Source: an uncultured Odoribacter sp. (GTDB lineage Bacteria > Bacteroidota > Bacteroidia > Bacteroidales > Marinifilaceae). Taken from it: a DNA stretch of 64,000 nucleotides. Location: assembly GCA_910589025.1 (NCBI GenBank), contig CAJURM010000011.1, positions 1 to 64,000 on the forward strand. Direction: 5' to 3'. The notes below the pieces were generated by a model. It had not been told where the DNA came from and did not search any database. It saw only the letters and a program-made list of their open reading frames with translations. Below, piece after piece: positions 34,659 to 41,902 of this stretch. The first letter of the stretch is position 1, and the number at the start of each line of letters is the position of its first letter. A program made the position numbers and the translations under genes.

Positions 34659-35927
34659 ATGATAGCATTAGCAATCAATACGACAATTGTTTCTGCCGGC
34701 ATTGTAGTATTTCTTATCGTCACCCTGGTGCTCGTGGGAACCCTTTTGTTCGCAAAAGCCAAACTGACCCCCAAAGGAGACGTGCAGATCGACATCAATG
34801 ACGGAGACAGAGTATTAACCACCCAACCGGGAGGCTCACTGCTGGCCGCTTTGGGAAACCAGAAAATCTTCCTTCCCTCCGCCTGCGGGGGAAAAGGCTC
34901 TTGCGGTATGTGTAAATGCCAGGTATTGTCCGGAGCAGGGAGTATCCTCCCGACGGAAACCGGCTTTTTCTCCTACAAGCAGCAGCACGACAACTGGCGT
35001 CTGGCCTGCCAGGTGAAAGTGAAAGAAAACATCAAAATGAAAATCCCGGAATCCGTTCTGGGAATCAAGAAATGGGAATGTACCGTGGTGTCCAACCGCA
35101 ACATCTCCACTTTCCTGAAAGAGTTTGTGGTGAAACTGCCCGAAGGCGAAAACCTGAAATTCAAATCGGGAGGATACATCCAAATCGACGTGCCTGCGCT
35201 TGACGTAGATTTCCGGACGATGGACATCGACGAAAAATACAAAGCCGACTGGGAAAAGATGAAGATGTTCGACCTCAAGATGCACAACCCGGAACCGACC
35301 TACCGCGCCTATTCCATGGCCAACTCTCCGGCAGAAGGCAATATCATCATGCTGAACATCCGTATCGCCACTCCTCCGTTCGACCGCGCTACAGGCGCAT
35401 TCATGCCGGTGAATCCGGGAATCTGCTCGTCTTTCATCTTCTCCCGCAAACCGGGAGACAAAGTGACGATTTCCGGACCTTACGGAGAGTTCTTCCTGCG
35501 CGAAACGAACAACGAAATGATGTTTATCGGCGGTGGTGCCGGTATGGCGCCGATGCGCTCCCACATTTTCAACCTGTTCCACACGATGCATACAAAACGG
35601 AAAGTCAGCTTCTGGTATGGCGCCCGTGCCCTCCAGGAAGCTCCCTATGTGGATGAATTCAACAAGATACAGGAAGAAAATCCGAATTTCCACTGGACAC
35701 TGGCGTTAGACCGTCCGGACCCGGTGGCAGATGCCGCCGGAGTGGCTTATAAACCGGGATTCGTCCACCAGGTGATTTTCGAAAACTATCTGAAAAACCA
35801 CGAAAATCCCGAAGACATCGAGTACTACCTCTGCGGACCTCCCATGATGATTTCGGCAGTAACCAAAATGCTGTACGACCTGGGTGTGCCCGACGAAAAT
35901 GTCATGTACGACAACTTCGGTGGTTAA
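34659..35927 (+). CDS. nqrF: Na+-NQR subunit F (NADH dehydrogenase subunit)
   Basis: 422 aa. One N-terminal membrane anchor (STIVSAGIVVFLIVTLVLVGTLL region) is followed by a 2Fe-2S ferredoxin domain with CGGKGSCGMCKC plus a later Cys (residues ~70-115). A FAD-binding domain with RAYSMANSP follows, and then an NAD(H)-binding domain with GGGAGMAPMRSH, ending in MYDNFGG. It takes electrons from NADH. Last of the operon; a terminator follows. Confidence 0.97.
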   Translation: MIALAINTTIVSAGIVVFLIVTLVLVGTLLFAKAKLTPKGDVQIDINDGDRVLTTQPGGSLLAALGNQKIFLPSACGGKGSCGMCKCQVLSGAGSILPTETGFFSYKQQHDNWRLACQVKVKENIKMKIPESVLGIKKWECTVVSNRNISTFLKEFVVKLPEGENLKFKSGGYIQIDVPALDVDFRTMDIDEKYKADWEKMKMFDLKMHNPEPTYRAYSMANSPAEGNIIMLNIRIATPPFDRATGAFMPVNPGICSSFIFSRKPGDKVTISGPYGEFFLRETNNEMMFIGGGAGMAPMRSHIFNLFHTMHTKRKVSFWYGARALQEAPYVDEFNKIQEENPNFHWTLALDRPDPVADAAGVAYKPGFVHQVIFENYLKNHENPEDIEYYLCGPPMMISAVTKMLYDLGVPDENVMYDNFGG

Positions 35928-35934
35928 ATATCCG

Positions 35935-35964
35935 AAAAAACCTGTCTGCAAAGGCAGGTTTTTT
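35935..35964 (+). terminator. nqr operon terminator
   Basis: AAAAAACCTG/CAGGTTTTTT, a perfect 10-bp stem eight bases after the nqrF stop codon. The promoter of the next gene begins just beyond it. Confidence 0.9.
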
Positions 35965-35976
35965 CATGAAGTCCCC

Positions 35977-35984
35977 TATCTTTG
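35977..35984 (+). promoter_or_regulatory. -7 promoter element of the DUF4468-flavin reductase gene
   Basis: TATCTTTG, 18 bases before the ATG at 36002. It rules out the more upstream in-frame ATG at 35966 as the natural start. Confidence 0.55.
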
Positions 35985-36001
35985 TTTTGTATCAAAATAA
36001 T

Positions 36002-37147
36002 ATGTCCATGAAACTTCTTTTATTCATCATGCTGTGTATACCGTCTCTCCTGCATGCCCAGGAAGAGACCCAATACCTCAAAGGAGCCGTACCCGAAATC
36101 AACGGAAAAGTCACTTTTACCCGGACCATCGAAGCCCAGGCCCTGTCACAGGAACAGATTTTCAAGATTGCACAGCAATGGGCGGAACAGCAATTCATCA
36201 GCAAAGACGGATTCAGAAGCCGCGTATTGTATGCCAATGCCCCCAAGGGAGAACTGGCCTGCCTGGGCGAGGAGTATTTAGTATTTGCCGACAAGGCCCT
36301 CTCTCTCGACCGGGCTAAAATTTCCTACCAATTGCACCTGCATGTCACCCCCGGAAAATGCGAAGCCAAAGTCCTGTCCATCCGCTACACGTATGAAAAC
36401 GAAGAGCTGACGGCGGAAAACACAATCACCGACGGACACGCCCTGTACAAAAATAAAAACAAGCTGATCCGCCAACCGGGAAAGTTCAGAACCCACACAA
36501 TCGACTTGGTTGAAAAACTGTTTGCAGGTTTGCAGACAGCCATCAATCCGGCAGGCAATCCCCCTGCCCCAACGCCGGTCCCCGCCCATCCCTCGGTCTC
36601 CCTCCCGGCAACAACGTCTGCCCCGGTATCCCCTTCTCCCCTGCAAGGATTCAAACAAATCTCCGCAGAGCAGATTCCCGGCAACATCATCCGGCTGCTT
36701 TCGCAGGACTGGATGCTGATTACTGCCGGCAGCGCCGACCGTTTCAATACCATGACTGCGAGCTGGGGCGGATTGGGCCATTTGTATAACAAGCCCGTAA
36801 CCTTCTGTTTTATCAACCCGGCACGCTACACCTACCAGTTTATGGAAAAAGAGGACACCTACACCCTCTCTTTCTATACGGAAGCCTACCGCGATGCCCT
36901 GAAATATTGCGGCAGCCATTCGGGCAAAGACACGGACAAAATCAAAGCAAGCGGCCTCACACCGATGATTACCCCCAACGGCTCCCCGGTCTTTTCCGAA
37001 GCCTGGCTGATTATCGAATGCCGCAAATTAGTCTCCCAGTCCCTCATCCCCGAATCCCTCGGCGATGAGGCACTCCGTGCCGAATGGAGCGGCAAGCCGA
37101 TGCACAAAATGTATATCGGCGAAATTCTCAATGTCTGGGTCAAATAA
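36002..37147 (+). CDS. Exported DUF4468 domain fused to a flavin reductase-like domain
   Basis: 381 aa from ATG 36002, chosen because a promoter lies between it and the preceding nqr terminator. A signal peptide covers residues 1-20 (ending LLHAQEE). Residues ~22-165 resemble the DUF4468 beta domain (VTFTRTIEAQALSQEQIFKIAQQW). A Pro/Ala-rich linker (~178-205) follows, then a flavin-reductase-like FMN-binding domain (~215-381) with DWMLITAGSADRFNTMTASWGGLG, YTYQFMEKEDTYTLSFY and the EILNVWVK end. Flavin reductases are usually cytoplasmic; an exported one next to the Na+-NQR operon, which contains periplasmic flavins, is notable. Any functional link is inference. Confidence 0.82.
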   Translation: MSMKLLLFIMLCIPSLLHAQEETQYLKGAVPEINGKVTFTRTIEAQALSQEQIFKIAQQWAEQQFISKDGFRSRVLYANAPKGELACLGEEYLVFADKALSLDRAKISYQLHLHVTPGKCEAKVLSIRYTYENEELTAENTITDGHALYKNKNKLIRQPGKFRTHTIDLVEKLFAGLQTAINPAGNPPAPTPVPAHPSVSLPATTSAPVSPSPLQGFKQISAEQIPGNIIRLLSQDWMLITAGSADRFNTMTASWGGLGHLYNKPVTFCFINPARYTYQFMEKEDTYTLSFYTEAYRDALKYCGSHSGKDTDKIKASGLTPMITPNGSPVFSEAWLIIECRKLVSQSLIPESLGDEALRAEWSGKPMHKMYIGEILNVWVK

Positions 37148-37167
37148 CAACGACACACATAAAAAAC

Positions 37168-37198
37168 AGAGCTGCCGGAATCTTTCCGGCAGCTCTTC
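37168..37198 (-). terminator. Terminator of the lysis-cassette operon
   Basis: GAGCTGCCGGAA/TTCCGGCAGCTC, 12-bp stem with a very short loop. On the minus strand it is followed by six T, so it ends the leftward operon. The plus-strand side (CTTCTCG) is a poorer terminator. Confidence 0.8.
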
Positions 37199-37218
37199 TC
37201 GTGAAAGACTAAAAAGAC

Positions 37219-37404
37219 TTACTGTCTCCGGGAATTTCTTTTCTCCCAGCGCCAGCGGAGCCACGCTACAAAGACAGTACTGCAAACACCGCCGATCAGG
37301 CTGACCAGTGTTTCCTGCCAGGCTCCCCCATTCTGAGCATCAAACATATTCGTGATACTGAATGTAGACAACCAGCCGGTGGCAAAATAAAACAACCTGT
37401 GCAT
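37219..37404 (-). CDS. Small membrane protein (61 aa) of the lysis cassette
   Basis: 61 aa with one clear membrane segment (LVSLIGGVCSTVFVAWL, residues ~33-49) and a strongly basic C-terminus (RWRWEKRNSRRQ), so N-out/C-in by the positive-inside rule. The N-terminal third is aromatic-rich and may also be membrane-associated. It is last in the minus-strand operon, 9 bases after a DUF6266 gene. I do not recognise a family. A second holin, an antiholin or a spanin-like helper are possibilities, none proven. Confidence 0.6.
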   Translation of the reverse strand: MHRLFYFATGWLSTFSITNMFDAQNGGAWQETLVSLIGGVCSTVFVAWLRWRWEKRNSRRQ

Positions 37405-37413
37405 AACACCCTC

Positions 37414-38052
37414 CTATTCTCCGGTTAAAGTGAAATGAGACGTACGCGACACCTGCGTGCCCGTTTCATTGCGGGCAAAGGCATAAAACTCGCAGTTTTC
37501 AGCGACCCAGTCTTCGGGCAGTTCCTCTGCGGTCACGCCTCCCTTCTCCCGGGTATTCAATTCATAAACCTCCGTTTCTTTCTGCACTTTCTCATAGGCC
37601 ACGACCCAGACTACGTCCGACGTATCGCACGAGAACGTGCGTTTTTGTACCGTCTGGGTAAAAACAAACTGATTGTCCTCTTGCCTGTATGCCACCGCCA
37701 CTTTCGGCAATTTCAGCCCGTCCGAAGAACATACCAGCTTTTTGAAATCAACGGTTGCTTGAAAGCGGTCGTCAACCGTAACGGCACCCAGATTATCCTG
37801 TATAAAACAATGGATGCCGCTTTTCAGTCCGACAATCCCCGGATAGCTGATACGGAATACCGGGCGGAATCTCTTGGCAAGCTGTACCAACAACGCCATC
37901 TTGGCCCGCTGCACCCGCTGTTTATCCGTACGCGGATTACGCACATTCAAAGGCTTTCCCCTCACTATACTAACGCCTTTCACTCCATACATCGTCAGGT
38001 TTGCTACTGATTTCTTCACATTCCCCAACAAAAAAGAATTAAAAATTGCCAT
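37414..38052 (-). CDS. DUF6266 family protein, copy 1
   Basis: 212 aa, no signal peptide or membrane segment. The N-terminal third carries the family pattern: a Gly-Lys/Asn-x-V strand (LLGNVKKSVANLTMYGVKG), an Arg-Pro turn, then RNPRTDKQRVQRAKMALLVQLAKRF. The rest is a mix of beta strands (VAVAYRQEDNQFVF, DVVWVVAYEK, SHFTLTGE), probably a C-terminal beta-sandwich. It is a distant paralogue of the protein at 38174-38818 and lies in the same operon. The function of DUF6266 is unknown; its repeated linkage to amidases and holins in Bacteroidota suggests an exported or released structural protein. Confidence 0.75.
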   Translation of the reverse strand: MAIFNSFLLGNVKKSVANLTMYGVKGVSIVRGKPLNVRNPRTDKQRVQRAKMALLVQLAKRFRPVFRISYPGIVGLKSGIHCFIQDNLGAVTVDDRFQATVDFKKLVCSSDGLKLPKVAVAYRQEDNQFVFTQTVQKRTFSCDTSDVVWVVAYEKVQKETEVYELNTREKGGVTAEELPEDWVAENCEFYAFARNETGTQVSRTSHFTLTGE

Positions 38053-38122
38053 AACTTCTACATTTTAAAATTCAACTTTTCGGATAACGTGATTCCACTA
38101 TGGAAATCTTACTGCCTTTTCC

Positions 38123-38148
38123 CATCCGGGGAAAGGGGTGAGCGGATG
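38123..38148 (-). promoter_or_regulatory. Hairpin between the two DUF6266 genes
   Basis: CATCCG and CGGATG enclose a purine-rich loop in the 121-bp gap between the two DUF6266 genes. There is no T run, so it may be a processing or stabilising hairpin rather than a terminator. Confidence 0.35.
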
Positions 38149-38173
38149 AATCTCTCCGGTAGAGTTTTTATTT

Positions 38174-38818
38174 TTAGTCCGTTCTGATTCTGCAATAACA
38201 ATCCTTGGAATAAAACCCTGAGCTTACACCGGCAAAAAAACAGTAGGCAGCACACGGAACGGATGAATCCGGAGGCAACAGTAATGTAACCGTTCCATCC
38301 CTGCGCACGGCGCCGGTCTGCTGGGGTGGATAGACCGTAAATTCGTCGTTCTCATACACAATCACGGTAACCAACTGGTCATCTGTTTTCTGCTTCCCCA
38401 CACGCACATTATTTTTCCATGTCAACCGCACCGCGTTCTCTTCTTTCAACCACCGGCACTTCAAGCAATATGGCCTCGCCAAGGGGCCCACGCTGAAACG
38501 CAAACAGGTATAATCGGTCAGCTTCCCATTGTCGTCAAAAGCGCGGCAATTGTGTTTCACAAACAAGCAACAACTATTCATCAGCGTATTCTCGACAGCG
38601 GCCCTCCACACCTGCAACAGAAATGTGGATTTTACCACCCGGTAAAAAGCGATCACAGCGGTAAACTGCCGACGGTGACTCAGCTGCGATTCCGAAGGTT
38701 TCCGTTTTTTTCTGACCGGCAGCCTCCGGAGAAACACTTTGCCGTTTCTCCGGTAAAAAACCATATTGTCGATTTTACCGGTAATACTCACAAATAAAGG
38801 ATGACGTATCTGTGCCAT
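38174..38818 (-). CDS. DUF6266 family protein, copy 2
   Basis: 214 aa. The N-terminus is closest to the family consensus: SITGKIDNMVFYRRNGKVFLRR, then LPVRKKRKPSESQLSHRRQFTAVIAFYR, very basic. The C-terminal part is Cys-rich (CCLFVKHNC, CLKCRW, CAAYCF, CYCRIRTD; about ten cysteines), whereas copy 1 has few. It starts 11 bases after the amidase stop codon and is clearly co-transcribed. It has no signal peptide, so release would depend on lysis or an unknown route. Function unknown. Confidence 0.78.
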   Translation of the reverse strand: MAQIRHPLFVSITGKIDNMVFYRRNGKVFLRRLPVRKKRKPSESQLSHRRQFTAVIAFYRVVKSTFLLQVWRAAVENTLMNSCCLFVKHNCRAFDDNGKLTDYTCLRFSVGPLARPYCLKCRWLKEENAVRLTWKNNVRVGKQKTDDQLVTVIVYENDEFTVYPPQQTGAVRRDGTVTLLLPPDSSVPCAAYCFFAGVSSGFYSKDCYCRIRTD

Positions 38819-38829
38819 AATCTTTGATT

Positions 38830-39414
38830 TTAGTCCAATACAATTCTTTTTTTCACTTCTTCAAAAGGGAAAGCCGGACCGGGGTCCACCTTCCGCACGG
38901 AGATGTCCGAATGGCGCACAAGCCAGCGAATCGGGTAGCGTGCTTTGAGCAGGAGGCAAACCTCCACCAGGCAGTCCAGCTGTTCCCGGGTATATGTATG
39001 ATAGTAAGCCGCGTGTCCGTTTTCCACCGTCGTAAAGACCATATCCGGCATATACTCTTTGTTAAACCAGGAATAAAACCTGCCTTTCCTGCGATGGAGC
39101 CGTCCGGCATTGTCAAGCTCGATGCCTATCGAAAAATCGTTTACCCCGGGACGTCCGTCCCATTCGCTGACACCCGCATGCCACGCCTGCACATTGAAAG
39201 GAAGCAACTGAATCACCTGCCCGGTGCGTCCGATGACGATATGGGCCGATACCGACGTGTCGGGGCGCGCCAGATACTGGGCCGAGGACATCGCATTGGC
39301 CCCGTCGGTCGAATGCAGGACCAGGGTGTCTGCCATCTCCAGCAAACGGCTGCATTTGGCACAATGGATCTGTCTGACTTTCTCACCCATTAATAAATGT
39401 TCCTCGATTCTCAT
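38830..39414 (-). CDS. N-acetylmuramoyl-L-alanine amidase (PGRP/amidase_2 type endolysin)
   Basis: 194 aa from the ATG at 39414, which overlaps the holin stop by 4 bases (ATGA); the upstream extension in this frame lies over the holin gene and is rejected. It is an amidase_2 fold that cuts the bond between muramic acid and the peptide stem. Zinc ligands are His in LVLHSTDG, His in VRHSDIS and Asp in VDPGPAF; SAHIVIGRTG and HAGVSEW are typical active-site blocks. There is no signal peptide, as for holin-dependent endolysins. The N-terminus has a CAKC pair. Confidence 0.92.
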   Translation of the reverse strand: MRIEEHLLMGEKVRQIHCAKCSRLLEMADTLVLHSTDGANAMSSAQYLARPDTSVSAHIVIGRTGQVIQLLPFNVQAWHAGVSEWDGRPGVNDFSIGIELDNAGRLHRRKGRFYSWFNKEYMPDMVFTTVENGHAAYYHTYTREQLDCLVEVCLLLKARYPIRWLVRHSDISVRKVDPGPAFPFEEVKKRIVLD

Positions 39415-39779
39415 GACCTGCCTCCTTTCCAGCGACCGGTAATTTTTTCGGCACTCCGGCCAATGACGTATCCTCCGATACCGATTTCCAGCAGGTCCCA
39501 GAACCTCGAGGTATCCGCCAGAATGGGCAGCTCCCAAAAAGTCCCGGCCAGCACGATAACAGCAAATACCAACATAACCACAGGACGCCAGGAACGTTGC
39601 AGCCAGTTGCCCTGTGTTTCCGAGCGGATGATGGCAGCCCGGCTCCGGTTCAGTTCCTCTTCGTGTTTGTTTACAGCCTGTAATAACTCGGCTTCAATCC
39701 GTTTTTTCTCTTTGGAGGAGACCGACAGAGTATTGACCACGCCGCCGATTTCTCCGATTAATCCAGATAATAGTTTCAT
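39411..39779 (-). CDS. Phage-type holin (three-TM holin family)
   Basis: 122 aa. A helical, charged N-terminal part (SVSSKEKKRIEAELLQAVNKHEEELNRSRAAII) is followed by SETQGNWLQRSWRP and at least two hydrophobic segments (VVMLVFAVIVLAGTFW, LEIGIGGYVIGRSAEK). This matches the Holin_3TMs family. It would form membrane holes to release the amidase encoded right behind it, with which it shares an ATGA overlap. The inverted repeat ATGTTG-CAAAA-CAACAT sits ~150 bases upstream. Confidence 0.85.
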   Translation of the reverse strand: MKLLSGLIGEIGGVVNTLSVSSKEKKRIEAELLQAVNKHEEELNRSRAAIIRSETQGNWLQRSWRPVVMLVFAVIVLAGTFWELPILADTSRFWDLLEIGIGGYVIGRSAEKITGRWKGGRS

Positions 39780-39925
39780 AGCATTCCGATTTTAGTAAAT
39801 AATCCATTCCCCGGGAATTACTGTTTGCTACGACTAAATTACACCCTCTCCGCCCCCTCCTCACCAGCGTCCTGTCAAGAAAGCAGAGAAAAAACAGAAA
39901 AAGAAATAAACAAATCAGAATCAAG

Positions 39926-39942
39926 ATGTTGCAAAACAACAT
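39926..39942. promoter_or_regulatory. Possible operator upstream of the holin gene
   Basis: A perfect inverted repeat ATGTTG-CAAAA-CAACAT in the 223-bp gap between the RteC-type gene and the holin gene. Placement suggests an operator for the holin-amidase-DUF6266 operon. It is an inference; no -7 element is clear nearby. Confidence 0.35.
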
Positions 39943-40002
39943 TCCTTCGCTATTATACATAATTATCGAAGCAGAAGGAGGGTTTCCGGCTAAAATGAGG
40001 TA

Positions 40003-40686
40003 TTATTTCAAGTCCTGATTGCTCCAATGGTCCCTGTATTTCCCCTGGAGCCAATAAAGAAAAGAGTGGGGACGGGAGCGACGGCCTATTTCTCCCAGCC
40101 GATGGCAGGGGCGCTCGGGAATCGGCAAATTGAAGTAACCGAAAAGGCGTTTGAAATACCATCGTTTGGTCTCTCCCGACGAAACGGGCTTCACTTTTCC
40201 GAACATCCAGAGTGCATCCCCCAATTCGAGCAGTTCAATCTCCTGCCCCGTCCAGAGATGGTGGCCCCGGTATATGGAAAGATAGGAGTCAAACAAGTCT
40301 TTCAGACGCACCCACGCATCGTATTGTATTTTCAAATATCCCTGCAACAAACGACGGAACGAGTCATCCATTTCCCTGCCGGAAACAATCACCTCCCCGC
40401 AACGGATCAACAAATTGCGGTGACACACCACTTCCGCCTCTTCCCACACAAACATCTCCCCCGCCTGCAACAATATGGTTGAGAAATATTCCCGTTGGAA
40501 AAGCTGAATATCCGCATTTTGAAGTTCTTCCACAAGCTTCCGGTAAAGCTGTAACCACATCCGGATATATTGCCGCCGGGTCCGGCAACCGTTGTACACA
40601 CAACGGTTTGTCACCCTTCCGGAAGACAGGGAGACATCCGCCTCCATGAGTTCCGTAATATAATTATCAAATGCCCCCAATAACAT
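40003..40686 (-). CDS. RteC-family protein
   Basis: 227 aa. The C-terminal half contains the RteC-type pattern LWTGQEIELLELGDALWMFGKV ... WYFKRLFGYFNLPIP ... LGEIGRRSRPHSFLYWLQGKYR, close to the winged-helix part of RteC. In the conjugative transposon CTnDOT, RteC binds an inverted repeat and activates excision genes. No conjugation or integrase gene is present here; the protein precedes a holin-amidase-DUF6266 operon on the same strand and is therefore a candidate regulator of it. Family call is from motif pattern only. Confidence 0.72.
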   Translation of the reverse strand: MLLGAFDNYITELMEADVSLSSGRVTNRCVYNGCRTRRQYIRMWLQLYRKLVEELQNADIQLFQREYFSTILLQAGEMFVWEEAEVVCHRNLLIRCGEVIVSGREMDDSFRRLLQGYLKIQYDAWVRLKDLFDSYLSIYRGHHLWTGQEIELLELGDALWMFGKVKPVSSGETKRWYFKRLFGYFNLPIPERPCHRLGEIGRRSRPHSFLYWLQGKYRDHWSNQDLK

Positions 40687-40718
40687 AACCGCTCAATATT
40701 AAAAACTGTTTCCCAGGG

Positions 40719-40832
40719 GTTTCGCTGACTCAGCTTCGGTACAGAATGCTTGTAGCATGCTTACAGCATGCTTGGCCAAGCTTTCATTAAGCCAACTACA
40801 AGCATTCTGAAGCGTTTCTGATACAGCGAAAC
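40719..40832. repeat. Large imperfect palindrome (~115 bp)
   Basis: Outer arms GTTTCGCTG (40719-40727) and CAGCGAAAC (40824-40832) pair perfectly; inner arms AGAATGCTTGTAG (40743-40755) and CTACAAGCATTCT (40796-40808) pair over 13 bases. The middle holds two copies of the palindrome AGCATGCT (40754-40761, 40765-40772) and CTTGGCCAAG (40771-40780). GCGAAAC occurs once more at about 40838. It lies in the 426-bp gene-free stretch upstream of the RteC-type gene. Possible roles are a mobile-element end, an operator or a structured RNA. Confidence 0.75.
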
Positions 40833-41112
40833 CATAGCGAAACGCCTACGAAATGCCTGTCCAGTTACACCCATCATAACAAGTATTGCATTCCCTAATA
40901 TTTACAAACATAACACAAATATTAATATTTTTAAACATTTTTACCCCTAAAATTCAAACTAAAATCCAAAAATCAGTGATATTTTGTTCCCCAAAACCGA
41001 TATACGGATAATTATCCGAACAGATTGCCCGAAAAGTGTAAAGATTCTATCCCCGTCGGTTTTTACTCCAGACCTTTCATCATCATCGCACCCATTTCCC
41101 TGACATTTTGAT
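40833..41112. other. Gene-free AT-rich spacer next to the Fic remnant
   Basis: AT-rich sequence with no supported gene between the palindrome and the Fic-family remnant. The stretch immediately before 41113 is where the missing N-terminal part of the Fic gene would have been, but it has stop codons in frame. Confidence 0.5.
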
Positions 41113-41604
41113 GTGACAAACGACCTGTTCGCCAATCATTCGTGGTACTTCCGTAATGCGCTGGTACGTGCCAACTACCAAAACGTGCAAAAAGGCATCA
41201 TGCGTAATTCCGAATATTTGGAGCGCTTCTTTCGTAATCTTCTATGGGGTGAAACGAATGAATTGCGGAATCGATATATGTTGGTCAATACTCAAGAAGA
41301 GTTGACTATCAAACAAGTACAGCAAATCAACCGTACAAGTACCGAACAACCTACCGTACAAGTAACCGAACAAGTTCGCACTTTGTTGTCAGCTTTGTCA
41401 AACAAACAGTTATCGTTAAAAGTATTGATGGAGGAAGTAGGCTTGAAACATCGTCCGACATTTTTGGAGAACTATATAAACCCCGCTTTCGAGGTTGGTT
41501 TTCTCAGGGTTCTATATCCCGACAAGTCTAATCACCCGAGACAAAAATACCTGCTTACGGCAAAAGGGCTGGCTTTATATAACGAAATCAAGAAAATGCA
41601 ATAG
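41113..41604 (+). pseudogene. 5'-truncated Fic-family gene remnant
   Basis: 163 codons are open, beginning at a GTG. The sequence NHSWYFRNALVRANYQNVQKGI and EYLERFFRNLLWGETNELRNR matches the region right after the Fic core, and residues ~85-163 look like the C-terminal winged-helix part of Fic proteins (VTEQVRTLLSALSNKQLSLKVLMEEVG). The Fic catalytic motif HPFxxGNGR is absent, and stop codons precede the GTG, so the catalytic N-terminal part has been lost. It is a decayed remnant or, less likely, a free-standing regulatory domain. Confidence 0.7.
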
Positions 41605-41847
41605 TCTTGATAATTGCTTCCATTTCGTACCTCCACGTCCCGGCATCCATTCCAACGCTCCGGAAGAAAGCGGTAAATAAACAGGCACTTTTGTCTTTTG
41701 CATAGATACTGCCAAACAGTATTGTCCTCTGTCAACAAAACCATCTTTCCATTTTGAAAATGAAACACCCGGTCACGGAAAGCATAAAACCCATAAATAA
41801 CACGGGAAGGGATTGAAGTTGCCATTTGTGACTTCCATCGGAGAGGG
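41605..41847. other. Gene-free stretch after the Fic remnant
   Basis: No supported gene. A minus-strand frame of 97 codons overlaps the end of the Fic remnant but has no recognisable domain or ribosome-binding context; it is probably chance or decayed DNA. Confidence 0.4.
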
Positions 41848-41890
41848 CAAAAAAGAGAGGCAGACCCCCTCTGCCTCTACTCTTTTTACC
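41848..41890 (-). terminator. Terminator of the small four-TM protein gene
   Basis: AGAGGCAGA/TCTGCCTCT with flanking A and T runs (AAAAAAGAG / CTCTTTTT), usable in both directions. It lies 13 bases past the stop codon of the minus-strand gene at 41903. Confidence 0.8.
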
Positions 41891-41902
41891 TGTCGGAACG
41901 GG

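Noticed and set aside
39694..39960. An 88-codon minus-strand frame with a hydrophobic N-terminus overlapping the holin start
   Set aside because: It overlaps the holin in another frame for ~85 bases and becomes low-complexity basic sequence; the candidate operator lies within it.
37168..41604. Interpretation of the accessory region as a conjugative transposon
   Set aside because: Apart from the RteC-like gene there is no integrase, mobilisation, relaxase or tra gene, and no attachment-site repeat could be found.
41532..41825. A 97-codon minus-strand frame after the Fic remnant
   Set aside because: It overlaps the Fic frame and has no recognisable domain, signal or ribosome-binding site; decayed DNA is more likely.
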